From NCBI RefSeq assembly GCF_016405965.1, contig NZ_JAEFCD010000001.1, positions 45,813 to 109,812 of the forward strand: DNA of 64,000 nucleotides, written 5' to 3'. The stretch's first letter is position 1. The number at the start of each line of letters is the position of its first letter. Source of the stretch: Alteromonas sp. IB21. GTDB taxonomy: Bacteria; Pseudomonadota; Gammaproteobacteria; Enterobacterales; Alteromonadaceae. Position numbers and translations under genes: made by a program. Positions 45,396-52,783 of this stretch are shown one piece after another. The notes beneath the pieces were generated by a model. The model was not told the origin of the DNA. It made no database searches and saw only the letters and a program-made list of their open reading frames with translations.

Positions 45396-45526
45396 GGGCT
45401 AATAATGAACGCGGCACACTTTCGCTACGTATAACGTACCACTTCTCTATGCTATCGGTTTGCCTCAGTGAGGACGGCGGTAGAAACGTTTGCTAAACAG
45501 TCTCTACCGCCACGACTTGCTTTAAT
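45396..45526. other. gap with hairpin downstream of the propeller lipoprotein gene
   Basis: A 9-bp inverted repeat GGCGGTAGA/TCTACCGCC (45476-45484 with 45503-45511) with an 18-nt loop lies 16 nt after the minus-strand stop at 45527. There is no T-run, so it is at best a weak or factor-dependent terminator. Confidence 0.4.
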
Positions 45527-47638
45527 TTACTGTACCGGCAACACTTGTACCGATTCAGGCGCGGGGTACATCATGCTAAAGGTCGGTGCAATATCACCCG
45601 ATGCTGAATTTAGAATGTTATCGAAACGAAGGATCATGCCATTTGATTTTTCAGCAACGTATACGTGACCGTTGCTAAGCATTAAGTCCACTGGGTTACC
45701 CAACATTGAATTCGGACCGGCAATATTCACCGACACATCAGTTAAGCCATCGGCACGACCCGCGCCAGCTATCACGTAAAGCTTACCATCGGTGGCATCC
45801 GCTGCACTACCCACATCGGAGATAACAAGGCTGTCGCTTTGGCTGTCATAGTCAATACCGTGAAGGTTAGTGGGGGCGGAAAAAGCTGAACCACCACTTG
45901 CAGGCACAATCAGTCTATCTTCACCGGTAATGACGGTTTCACCGCTCTCCATTCTTCGGACAACTTCTTCAAATACCGCAACCGAACCATTTGTTAGTGC
46001 TAAATACGCACTGTCCGTCGCTGGGTCATAATCTACATCCCAAGGGCGAGCCCCATTAGCGGCTTCAAGCGTCAATAGAGGCGCAATGTTGCCAGAAGCA
46101 CACGGCGAAAAGACGCGCACAGCTGGCGTTGCTTCGTTCACATCGGCAACAAATACAACCCCATCTTGTGAAGAAATATCTAAGCCTTTAGGCGCAACAA
46201 GCCCTGTTTCACTGCCTACAATCATATGGTCATAGCTATCGCTATACATCATGCCGTCACGCATGGTTTTAAGGCGATTAATTACAAGCAATCCACCTGT
46301 TGACGTATCCACATTATCAAAGGTGATAACACCATCGCCACTTGCGGTAAAGGCAGCACTCTCAATGCTTATACCCGCATCAAAGGTACTTAACTCGCTG
46401 GATAATACAGCGCTATATTGTGCTACTTGCCCTGTTGTTGCGCTCTCACTCGACGGGTTGCTTGATACAGACAGTCCCATGATAGGCGTGGTAGTTATGC
46501 CATTGTCAGACGCGTCTTTCATCGCTTCTAATTCTTTAAACTCGGCTACAGACTCTGGTTTTATAGAAGGCGTAGATAATGTAGGTTCGATATCACCGCT
46601 CTCGCCGTTGAAGATATTTGAGAACACAAGAATGGCGTCGTTTGATTTTTCCGCCACACGGAGGTCAGATCCCGTAAGAATAATATCTACCGGGTTACCA
46701 AGCTGAGTCGACGCTCCGCCAATCACTCTCGTTGGCACAACCGCTCCATCTGCAGAAGAAACATTGTCCAATACAAAAATTTGACCATCATCTGCAACCG
46801 CAGCATCACCCACATCTGACAACACCATGCGATTAGACATCGGCTCGTAGGCAATACCGTGAAGGTTTATCGATATTTGATTTCCATCAGCATCAGATGG
46901 TACGACTGAACGCATTACGGTGGGCGCAAACCCCGAGCCAGCGACATTGTCGTACACTGCCAATGTACCATCAGTCAATGCCACGAATAATCTGTCGTTT
47001 TGCTCATCATAGGCGAGGTCCCATGGTTTTGCCGACACCATTATTTCAGCAACAGGAGCAGCATCTCCCGCTGCCTGACCACCGAAAACACTTACCTTTT
47101 GGCCGTTGAAATCAGCAACCATCACTAAGCCAGCATCTTCAGCAAAAGTGATTCCTTTGGGGTTAACTAAGCCTGTTGAAGTACCGGTTATTTCCTTACC
47201 AGTACTCATCATATAATTCGTTTGAGTATCAAAATTACACAGCGTTCTCAATAAAGGTAAATCACTGTCACCAGCTTGAACCAACGCGCCGCCTTCAGTA
47301 AACACGATACCTTCATTTGCACCAGTTGTTACGATACTGAGTGGGTTGGCATTTTGATCGACGACTGTCACCGTGTTTCTATTAGCATCGCCATTGTTGG
47401 CAACCAAAAACTTGCCAGCTGCAAAGCCTGGAGCGCCGTCTTGGCCTGGTGCGCCGTCTTGACCGGGTGCGCCGTCTTGGCCTGGTGCGCCGTCTTGACC
47501 GGGTGCGCCGTCTTGACCAGCGGCACCGTTCAATCCATCAGAACCGTCGTCACCGTCACAGGCACTCAATGCGAAAACCATAGCGGTAGCTAATAACGAT
47601 AATTTTAATTTTTGTTGTGATGTTTTATTAAGTTCCAT
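45527..47638 (-). CDS. Collagen-repeat lipoprotein with duplicated beta-propeller halves
   Basis: A protein of 703 residues started at the ATG at 47638, which has GGAG 6 nt before it; the frame opens at 47650. The signal peptide ends in lipobox ALSAC (Cys about 27). Five GQDGAP collagen-like hexapeptides follow (about 41-70). Then come two homologous blocks of about 230 residues: GLVNPKGITFAEDAG...PWDLAYDEQ...NLHGIAYEP...LSDVGDAA...LGNPVDIIL...RVAEKSNDAIL, and again GLVAPKGLDIS...PWDVDYDPA...NLHGIDYDS...ISDVGSAA...LGNPVDLML...YVAEKSNGMIL. These resemble NHL/YVTN propeller blades. The function is unknown; surface or periplasmic binding is likely. Confidence 0.88.
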   Translation of the reverse strand: MELNKTSQQKLKLSLLATAMVFALSACDGDDGSDGLNGAAGQDGAPGQDGAPGQDGAPGQDGAPGQDGAPGFAAGKFLVANNGDANRNTVTVVDQNANPLSIVTTGANEGIVFTEGGALVQAGDSDLPLLRTLCNFDTQTNYMMSTGKEITGTSTGLVNPKGITFAEDAGLVMVADFNGQKVSVFGGQAAGDAAPVAEIMVSAKPWDLAYDEQNDRLFVALTDGTLAVYDNVAGSGFAPTVMRSVVPSDADGNQISINLHGIAYEPMSNRMVLSDVGDAAVADDGQIFVLDNVSSADGAVVPTRVIGGASTQLGNPVDIILTGSDLRVAEKSNDAILVFSNIFNGESGDIEPTLSTPSIKPESVAEFKELEAMKDASDNGITTTPIMGLSVSSNPSSESATTGQVAQYSAVLSSELSTFDAGISIESAAFTASGDGVITFDNVDTSTGGLLVINRLKTMRDGMMYSDSYDHMIVGSETGLVAPKGLDISSQDGVVFVADVNEATPAVRVFSPCASGNIAPLLTLEAANGARPWDVDYDPATDSAYLALTNGSVAVFEEVVRRMESGETVITGEDRLIVPASGGSAFSAPTNLHGIDYDSQSDSLVISDVGSAADATDGKLYVIAGAGRADGLTDVSVNIAGPNSMLGNPVDLMLSNGHVYVAEKSNGMILRFDNILNSASGDIAPTFSMMYPAPESVQVLPVQ
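47433..47522 (-). repeat. five 18-bp tandem repeats encoding GQDGAP
   Basis: Five in-frame 18-bp units lie inside the lipoprotein gene. Two sequence variants alternate (units ending GGCCTGGT or GACCGGGT on the plus strand: A, B, A, B, then a B-like unit), giving a 36-bp higher-order period. Replication slippage would change the collagen-like stalk length in six-residue steps without breaking the frame. Confidence 0.9.
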
Positions 47639-47762
47639 CATCATCTCCATACTTGTTGTCTAGTGAAGAGACGTCGCGTATCGGCAGCGAGTGCGATAGG
47701 TACTGCTCACGTCCTGTTCAACAAGCCAAACGTTTGATGATTAATAGTGGATGCAAAAAAAT

Positions 47763-47799
47763 AAAAAAACCTCAACGCATTGCTGCAATTGAGGTTTTT
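47763..47799 (-). terminator. intrinsic terminator after ffh
   Basis: An 11-bp stem (47765-47775 with 47789-47799, core CCTCAA/TTGAGG) has a 13-nt loop and a T-run on the minus strand. It lies about 30 nt after the ffh stop. Confidence 0.85.
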
Positions 47800-47827
47800 A
47801 AACATCTTAAAATGAAGAGGTAGCTCT

Positions 47828-49258
47828 TTACCGTGGCGGGAAGCCACCGCCTCCACCGAAGCCGCCACCGCCGAACCCACCTGGTCCTCCTGGGCCGCCA
47901 AAACCACCACCGCCCGGAGGCATCATGCCTTTCATCTGGCGCATCATTTTCTTCATACCGCCGCCAGACATTTTTTTCATCATCTTTTGCATTTGGGTAA
48001 ACTGCTTTAGTAAGCGATTCACGTCTTGAATTTGGGTGCCAGAACCCGCCGCTATACGACGCTTGCGAGAACCTTTAATAATTTCAGGACGCGCGCGTTC
48101 AGCAGGTGTCATTGAGTTAATGATGGCTTCCATTTGATTGAACTGCTTGTCGTTTGCCTGATCTTTAATTTTGTCAGACATACCGCCCATGCCGGGCAGC
48201 TTGTCAAGCATGCCCATCATGCCGCCCATGTTTTTCATTTGCTCAAGCTGATCTTTAAAGTCTTGAAGGTCAAAACCTTTACCTTTCTGTACCTTCTTAG
48301 CCAGCTTCTCAGCTTTAGACTTATCAACCTTTCGCTCAACTTCTTCGATAAGGCTTAAAACATCGCCCATTCCCAAGATGCGAGATGCAATACGTTCAGG
48401 GTGGAAGGGCTCAAGCGCGTCGACTTTTTCACCCATACCGATAAACTTAATGGGCTTACCTGTAATATGACGCACGGATAGCGCTGCACCACCGCGAGCA
48501 TCACCATCTGCTTTGGTAAGAATAACGCCGGTTAAAGGAAGTGCATCATTAAAGGCTTTAGCGGTATTGGCTGCGTCTTGACCTGTCATGGCATCAACCA
48601 CAAACAAGGTTTCAATTGGCTTAATCGCAGCGTGAAGCTCTTTAATCTCGTCCATCATGTCGTTATCGACATGCAAACGACCCGCTGTATCCACGAGCAA
48701 CACATCAAAGAAATTTTTCTTTGCTTCGCTTATTGCATCATTAACGATATCAATGGGCTTTTGTAGAATTGTAGACGGGTGGAAAGCAACGTTCACTTCA
48801 CTTGCTAGCGTTTCAAGCTGTTTAATGGCGGCCGGACGATAAACATCGGCACTCACGACCATGACTTTCTTTTTCTCACGCTCAGTCAGATATTTGGCAA
48901 GTTTACCTACAGAAGTAGTTTTACCCGCCCCTTGCAGACCAGCCATAAGCACAACGGCAGGAGGTTGCGTGGCGAGGTTAAGCTTTTCGTTAGCTTCCCC
49001 CATCACCGACTCTAGTTCAGACTGAACTATCTTGATAAACACCTGGCCAGGTTTCAGGCTTTTGGTGACTTCGGTACCAACTGCACGCTCTTTAACTTGA
49101 CCAACAAACGCTTTTACCACAGGTAGCGCAACGTCGGCCTCAAGCAGTGCCATACGCACTTCACGCAGCGTTTCTTTAATATTGTCTTCAGTAAGACGCC
49201 CCTTACCACTGACATTTCGTAATGTCTGGCCTAAGCGTTCTGATAAATTCTCAAACAT
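47828..49258 (-). CDS. ffh: Ffh, signal recognition particle GTPase
   Basis: A protein of 476 residues, about 20 longer than E. coli Ffh. The N domain (1-90) is followed by the G domain with G1 MAGLQGAGKTTSVGKLA, DTAGRL, TKADGDARGG and the GMGEKVDALEPFHP region, then the methionine-rich M domain (about 300-440: MKNMGGMMGMLDKLPGMGG, RKRRIAAGSGTQIQDVNRLL). The tail is Gly/Pro-rich (about 445-472, GGFGGPGGPGGFGG-type). It binds 4.5S RNA and signal sequences and delivers ribosomes to FtsY. It has no close operon partner. Confidence 0.98.
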   Translation of the reverse strand: MFENLSERLGQTLRNVSGKGRLTEDNIKETLREVRMALLEADVALPVVKAFVGQVKERAVGTEVTKSLKPGQVFIKIVQSELESVMGEANEKLNLATQPPAVVLMAGLQGAGKTTSVGKLAKYLTEREKKKVMVVSADVYRPAAIKQLETLASEVNVAFHPSTILQKPIDIVNDAISEAKKNFFDVLLVDTAGRLHVDNDMMDEIKELHAAIKPIETLFVVDAMTGQDAANTAKAFNDALPLTGVILTKADGDARGGAALSVRHITGKPIKFIGMGEKVDALEPFHPERIASRILGMGDVLSLIEEVERKVDKSKAEKLAKKVQKGKGFDLQDFKDQLEQMKNMGGMMGMLDKLPGMGGMSDKIKDQANDKQFNQMEAIINSMTPAERARPEIIKGSRKRRIAAGSGTQIQDVNRLLKQFTQMQKMMKKMSGGGMKKMMRQMKGMMPPGGGGFGGPGGPGGFGGGGFGGGGGFPPR

Positions 49259-49492
49259 AGTATGAAACTTCTTTTTATTTCAGACGTAATGCCTGCATTG
49301 TATCGTAAAAGGGAATATGAACGTACCCACAATTGCGGTTAAATTTTCAAACATTTATGTCGGTTATATAGTCAGGGACAAAGTGGGTGTGAAATAAACA
49401 AAATCAAGGAGATGGTTGAATTTACTTGCAAGTTGCAGTATCAATACCGACTCAGTCGGTGAACTCGTCACCTACGCATTACAGGAAGCACC

Positions 49493-50284
49493 ATGAACAC
49501 CCTTTTCGCCATATCCGCTGCTTTACTCTATGCCCTTGCTGCTGCAGTGCTTATTGGCAAATTTGTACATCAAGATGGACCTAATAAACGTTTGGGATTG
49601 TCCTTTGCAAGTGTAGGGGCAATTGCGCATATTGCTTTTCTGATTAACGTTATCATTCTTGCTCCCGGACAGGATATGAGTGTTACCAATGTGCTTTCAT
49701 TGGTTTCATGGATTATTACCGTGTCTATGCTCGTTTTTGCTCGTGCTATACCCAACTTGATTTTGCTTCCCGTTGTTTTTGGTTTTGCGAGCCTTACTGT
49801 ACTGGCGTCAAAGTTTATCCCAGTATCGTATATCATGCATATAGAGCTTCAGCCCGGTTTGGTTATCCACATCAGCCTATCTCTGTTTGCTTATTGCACT
49901 TTGGCCATTGCATTTTTATATGCGCTACAAATGTCTTATATAACCTATCGGCTAAAACAAAAAGGCGCCGCGCTTCTGCATTCTTCACTTCCCCCTTTGA
50001 TGCTGGTGGAAAACATTTTATTTAAGCTTCTATTGGCAGGCACATCGCTTTTAACGGTTTCGCTTATCAGTGGTTTTGTTTTTTTAGATGATATGTTTAA
50101 CAAAACCTACGCTCACAAAACCGTTTTATCTGCGGCGGCACTTGTGGTTTTCCTGATACTCTTAATAGGTCAAAAAGTACGGGGATGGCGTGGGCGTCAA
50201 GTCATCGTTATGACAGTACTTGGGGTATCTCTTTTATCCCTTGCTTACTTTGGTAGTAAATTGGTCCGCGAGTTTCTTTTGTGA
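49493..50284 (+). CDS. ypjD: YpjD, CcsA-like inner membrane protein
   Basis: A protein of 263 residues with about eight membrane helices. It matches the cytochrome c assembly (CcsA/CcmC) family in the YpjD branch: LAAAVLIGKFVHQDG at the start, LQPGLVIHISLSLFAYCTLAIAFLYALQM with a His in a helix, and the latter half GFVFLDDMFNKTYAHKTVLSAAALVVF with another His. A WGxWxWD haem motif is not evident. Its position divergent from ffh and upstream of yfjD matches E. coli. The function is uncertain. Confidence 0.92.
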   Translation: MNTLFAISAALLYALAAAVLIGKFVHQDGPNKRLGLSFASVGAIAHIAFLINVIILAPGQDMSVTNVLSLVSWIITVSMLVFARAIPNLILLPVVFGFASLTVLASKFIPVSYIMHIELQPGLVIHISLSLFAYCTLAIAFLYALQMSYITYRLKQKGAALLHSSLPPLMLVENILFKLLLAGTSLLTVSLISGFVFLDDMFNKTYAHKTVLSAAALVVFLILLIGQKVRGWRGRQVIVMTVLGVSLLSLAYFGSKLVREFLL

Positions 50285-50467
50285 ACTCATACGCTTTGCA
50301 CGCATTTCACCCAGCACACAGCTAACTTGCTTTGATTGAATTTTTGAGCCGTTAGTGCTGGTGCCTTTCGTTTTCTACATATTTAGGGGAATATCAACAA
50401 TTTCCCCTTGAAACCAAGGCATCAAATCAATACATTTGAATCCTAAGATTAGACAGGAACCCATTAA

Positions 50468-51763
50468 TTGGACGACATATCAACGAGTACGCTGTTTATC
50501 GCGCTCGGCGTACTCATATTATTATCCGCGTATTTTTCTAGTTCTGAAACTGGCATGATGTCGATAAATCGATATCGGCTCAAGCACTTGCAGAGCGAAG
50601 GCAACCGTTCTGCTATACGAGTTGCTAAGCTTCTCGACCGACCTGACCGCTTGATAGGTCTTATCCTTATCGGCAATAACCTGGTTAATATTGCTGCATC
50701 GTCTTTGGCAACAATTCTATGTATTCGACTATTTGGTGATTATTGGGGCTTGTTTGCGGCTACATTTGGCTTAACCTTGGTGTTGCTCATTTTTGCGGAA
50801 GTCACGCCTAAAACACTGGCAGCGCTTTATCCAGAGAAAGTAGCCTTCCCTAGCTCTATTATTTTGCTCCCGCTGCTAAAACTGCTCTACCCTTTCGTCG
50901 CCGCAATCAACGGAATTACCAACGGTATCCTTGCGCTTCTAAGAATTAGCCCTGCGAGTGGTAGCGATGATTCGCTAAGCAGAGAAGAATTAAGAACAGT
51001 GGTTTTCGAAGCGGGTGCGATGATCCCCAAGCGTCACCAGGACATGCTAGTTAGCATTCTAGACTTAGAGAGCGTTACCGCTGAAGACATTATGGTTCCG
51101 CGAGCAGAAATTTTTGCCATTGACATTAATGATGACTGGAAAAAAATCCAAAAAGCATTAACCCATGCGCAGCACACACGAGTTTTGTTATATCGCGACA
51201 GTGTTGACGATGCGGTGGGCTTTGTTCATGTGCGAGACGCACTGCGTCTGCTTTCGAAAGACCAATTCACTAAATCAAGTTTGCTTCGTGCGGTTCGTGA
51301 GATTTACTTCACGCCAGAATCGACGCCACTGCATACTTTGATGTATAAATTTCAGGCAGAAAAAGAGCGCATTGCTCTCGTCGTCGATGAGTACGGCGAC
51401 ATTATGGGGCTGGTAACGCTTGAGGATATTCTGGAAGAAATCATCGGTGATTTTACTACAAGCATGGTTCCCGACCACAGTAAAGAAGCCCACGTACAGC
51501 AAGATGGTTCAGTTTTAGTTGACGGTAGTGCCAACGTTCGTGAATTAAACAGAGAAATGAACTGGAATTTACCCACTGAAGGTCCTAAGACATTAAATGG
51601 ACTATTACTTGAGTATCTTGAGGATATTCCTGAAAATAAGGTGAGCGTAAGGTTAGCCGGCTATCCGTTGGAAATTGTAGACATATCAGAGAGCATGATA
51701 AAAACGGTCAGAGTTATGCCGGAATATTATATTGCGCCCAAAGAATCTGGTAATGACCACTAG
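50468..51763 (+). CDS. yfjD: CNNM/CorC-family membrane protein (YfjD/CorB-like)
   Basis: A protein of 431 residues. The N-terminal DUF21 (CNNM) membrane domain (about 1-170) has SAYFSSSETGMMSINRYRL and LIGNNLVNIAASSLATIL. A CBS pair follows (about 205-330: VTAEDIMVPRAEIFAIDI; ERIALVVDEYGDIMGLVTLEDILEEIIGDF), then a CorC_HlyC domain. The family takes part in magnesium/cobalt efflux. The start is TTG at 50468 with AGGA about 11 nt upstream; the first residues fit homologues and no ATG precedes. Confidence 0.93.
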   Translation: MDDISTSTLFIALGVLILLSAYFSSSETGMMSINRYRLKHLQSEGNRSAIRVAKLLDRPDRLIGLILIGNNLVNIAASSLATILCIRLFGDYWGLFAATFGLTLVLLIFAEVTPKTLAALYPEKVAFPSSIILLPLLKLLYPFVAAINGITNGILALLRISPASGSDDSLSREELRTVVFEAGAMIPKRHQDMLVSILDLESVTAEDIMVPRAEIFAIDINDDWKKIQKALTHAQHTRVLLYRDSVDDAVGFVHVRDALRLLSKDQFTKSSLLRAVREIYFTPESTPLHTLMYKFQAEKERIALVVDEYGDIMGLVTLEDILEEIIGDFTTSMVPDHSKEAHVQQDGSVLVDGSANVRELNREMNWNLPTEGPKTLNGLLLEYLEDIPENKVSVRLAGYPLEIVDISESMIKTVRVMPEYYIAPKESGNDH

Positions 51764-51781
51764 CGCTTTCCACTAAGATCA

Positions 51782-51976
51782 CTACCCTTTTGCTTGCTCA
51801 GCTAGGCGCTGCGCTCGGTTTGCCAGTGCCCTAGCCTTCGCTTCAGCAACTTTATCTGATAACACAGATAATTTGGCAATAATATCCTGCGTCTCCTCAT
51901 CTTCACGTAAATCCGCCTCCGCCATATGCGATTGCAATGAACGCTTAAGGAGCTCAGGAATAGATTTGCTGTCCAT
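51782..51976 (-). CDS. Small helical protein of unknown function
   Basis: A protein of 64 residues started at ATG 51976 (preceded by GGGAA); the frame extends to 52015 without a ribosome site. It starts MDSKSIPELLKRSLQSHMAE and continues as an acidic helix (LREDEETQDIIAKLSVLS) and a basic Ala/Arg-rich helix (AKARALANRAQRLAEQAKG). It is highly charged and predicted all-helical and soluble. It was not recognised as a known family. It is convergent with yfjD, whose stop is 18 nt away. Confidence 0.65.
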   Translation of the reverse strand: MDSKSIPELLKRSLQSHMAEADLREDEETQDIIAKLSVLSDKVAEAKARALANRAQRLAEQAKG

Positions 51977-52073
51977 TTCCCAACCCTTCAATAGAATAAA
52001 CTTTGACACTCTCAAAGATACTATCGACCGGATGAAAAGAACCTTAACTATTATTTGAGCAATTCTTATCTTT

Positions 52074-52100
52074 TAGTACCAATCCGCATTGATAAATTAC
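52074..52100 (-). repeat. half-element resembling the palindrome at 23.5 kb
   Basis: TACCAATCCGCATTGATAAA matches the right arm of 23499-23553 (TACTAATCCGCATAGATAA) at 17 of 19 leading positions, with no second arm here. It lies just downstream of sixA. It may be a decayed copy of a dispersed repeat. Confidence 0.4.
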
Positions 52101-52624
52101 AAGCCCTGATAATGTGTGACCAGGGTACCTTTATGTTCACGCAGCGAATACTTTATAACGGCAATTGAAGCTGTAGAGAATAAACTGGTTGTGTAAGAAT
52201 CGCAGAGTTCGTCAACTAAATAGCTCACTAAAGGCATGTGACTTACCACCAATAGCTTTTTGATGGGCTTTTTCGAGTTAACTGCAGCGTGCAGAAGAGC
52301 GTCAATATAATCACTGACAAGTCGAGGAGAACCATCTGGAACAATATCCTCATAACTTTCTACTTTGTCTGCAATGATGTCTAGCGATACCATATCATGT
52401 GTTTGCTTGGCCCTGCGATAGGGGCTAACAAGTGCAAGGTCTACAACACCTTTTTCACAATATTGATCTCTTAACCATAAAGCTGCTGATTTCGCCTGCT
52501 CTCTCCCTAACGGAGTAAGCTGCCTGCTTTTATCATCGAGTCTGGGCGCTTCCGCTTCACCGTGACGCATAATGAAAAGATAAATGTCGTCGTTGCTACT
52601 TTGACCTGACATAACATTGCGCAT
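52097..52624 (-). CDS. sixA: SixA-type phosphohistidine phosphatase
   Basis: A histidine-phosphatase-superfamily protein of 175 residues. The catalytic RHG motif reads FIMRHGEAEAP (about 17-27), then LTPLGREQAKSAALWLRDQY, SPYRRAKQTHD (second Arg) and VVSHMPLVSYLVDEL (the catalytic His of the C-terminal motif). In E. coli SixA dephosphorylates the HPt domain of ArcB or PtsO. Two starts are possible, 52624 and ATG 52612; neither has a clear ribosome site. Confidence 0.9.
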   Translation of the reverse strand: MRNVMSGQSSNDDIYLFIMRHGEAEAPRLDDKSRQLTPLGREQAKSAALWLRDQYCEKGVVDLALVSPYRRAKQTHDMVSLDIIADKVESYEDIVPDGSPRLVSDYIDALLHAAVNSKKPIKKLLVVSHMPLVSYLVDELCDSYTTSLFSTASIAVIKYSLREHKGTLVTHYQGL

Positions 52625-52783
52625 AGTATTAATGAAAGTATGCGTAAGATATCAGAGACCTGGTACGACGCCTAGCGCTAAACGGCGAATAGTGAGAATA
52701 TTCGTACATTATTTAATGTTTTTTGAAGTTCTACTTAACAGATGCTCCAGCAGTGAGGTGCTCTTGACTAATAACGAGACAAT

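Noticed and set aside
47433..47522. Short regularly spaced repeats that might be taken for a CRISPR array
   Set aside because: The 18-bp units are directly adjacent without spacers and encode GQDGAP in frame; no cas genes nearby.
47276..47593. Plus-strand frame of 105 codons with SAVLAWCAVLTGC-type repeats
   Set aside because: It is the antisense reading of the collagen-like repeat region of the lipoprotein gene; the periodicity is fully explained by the 18-bp repeats.
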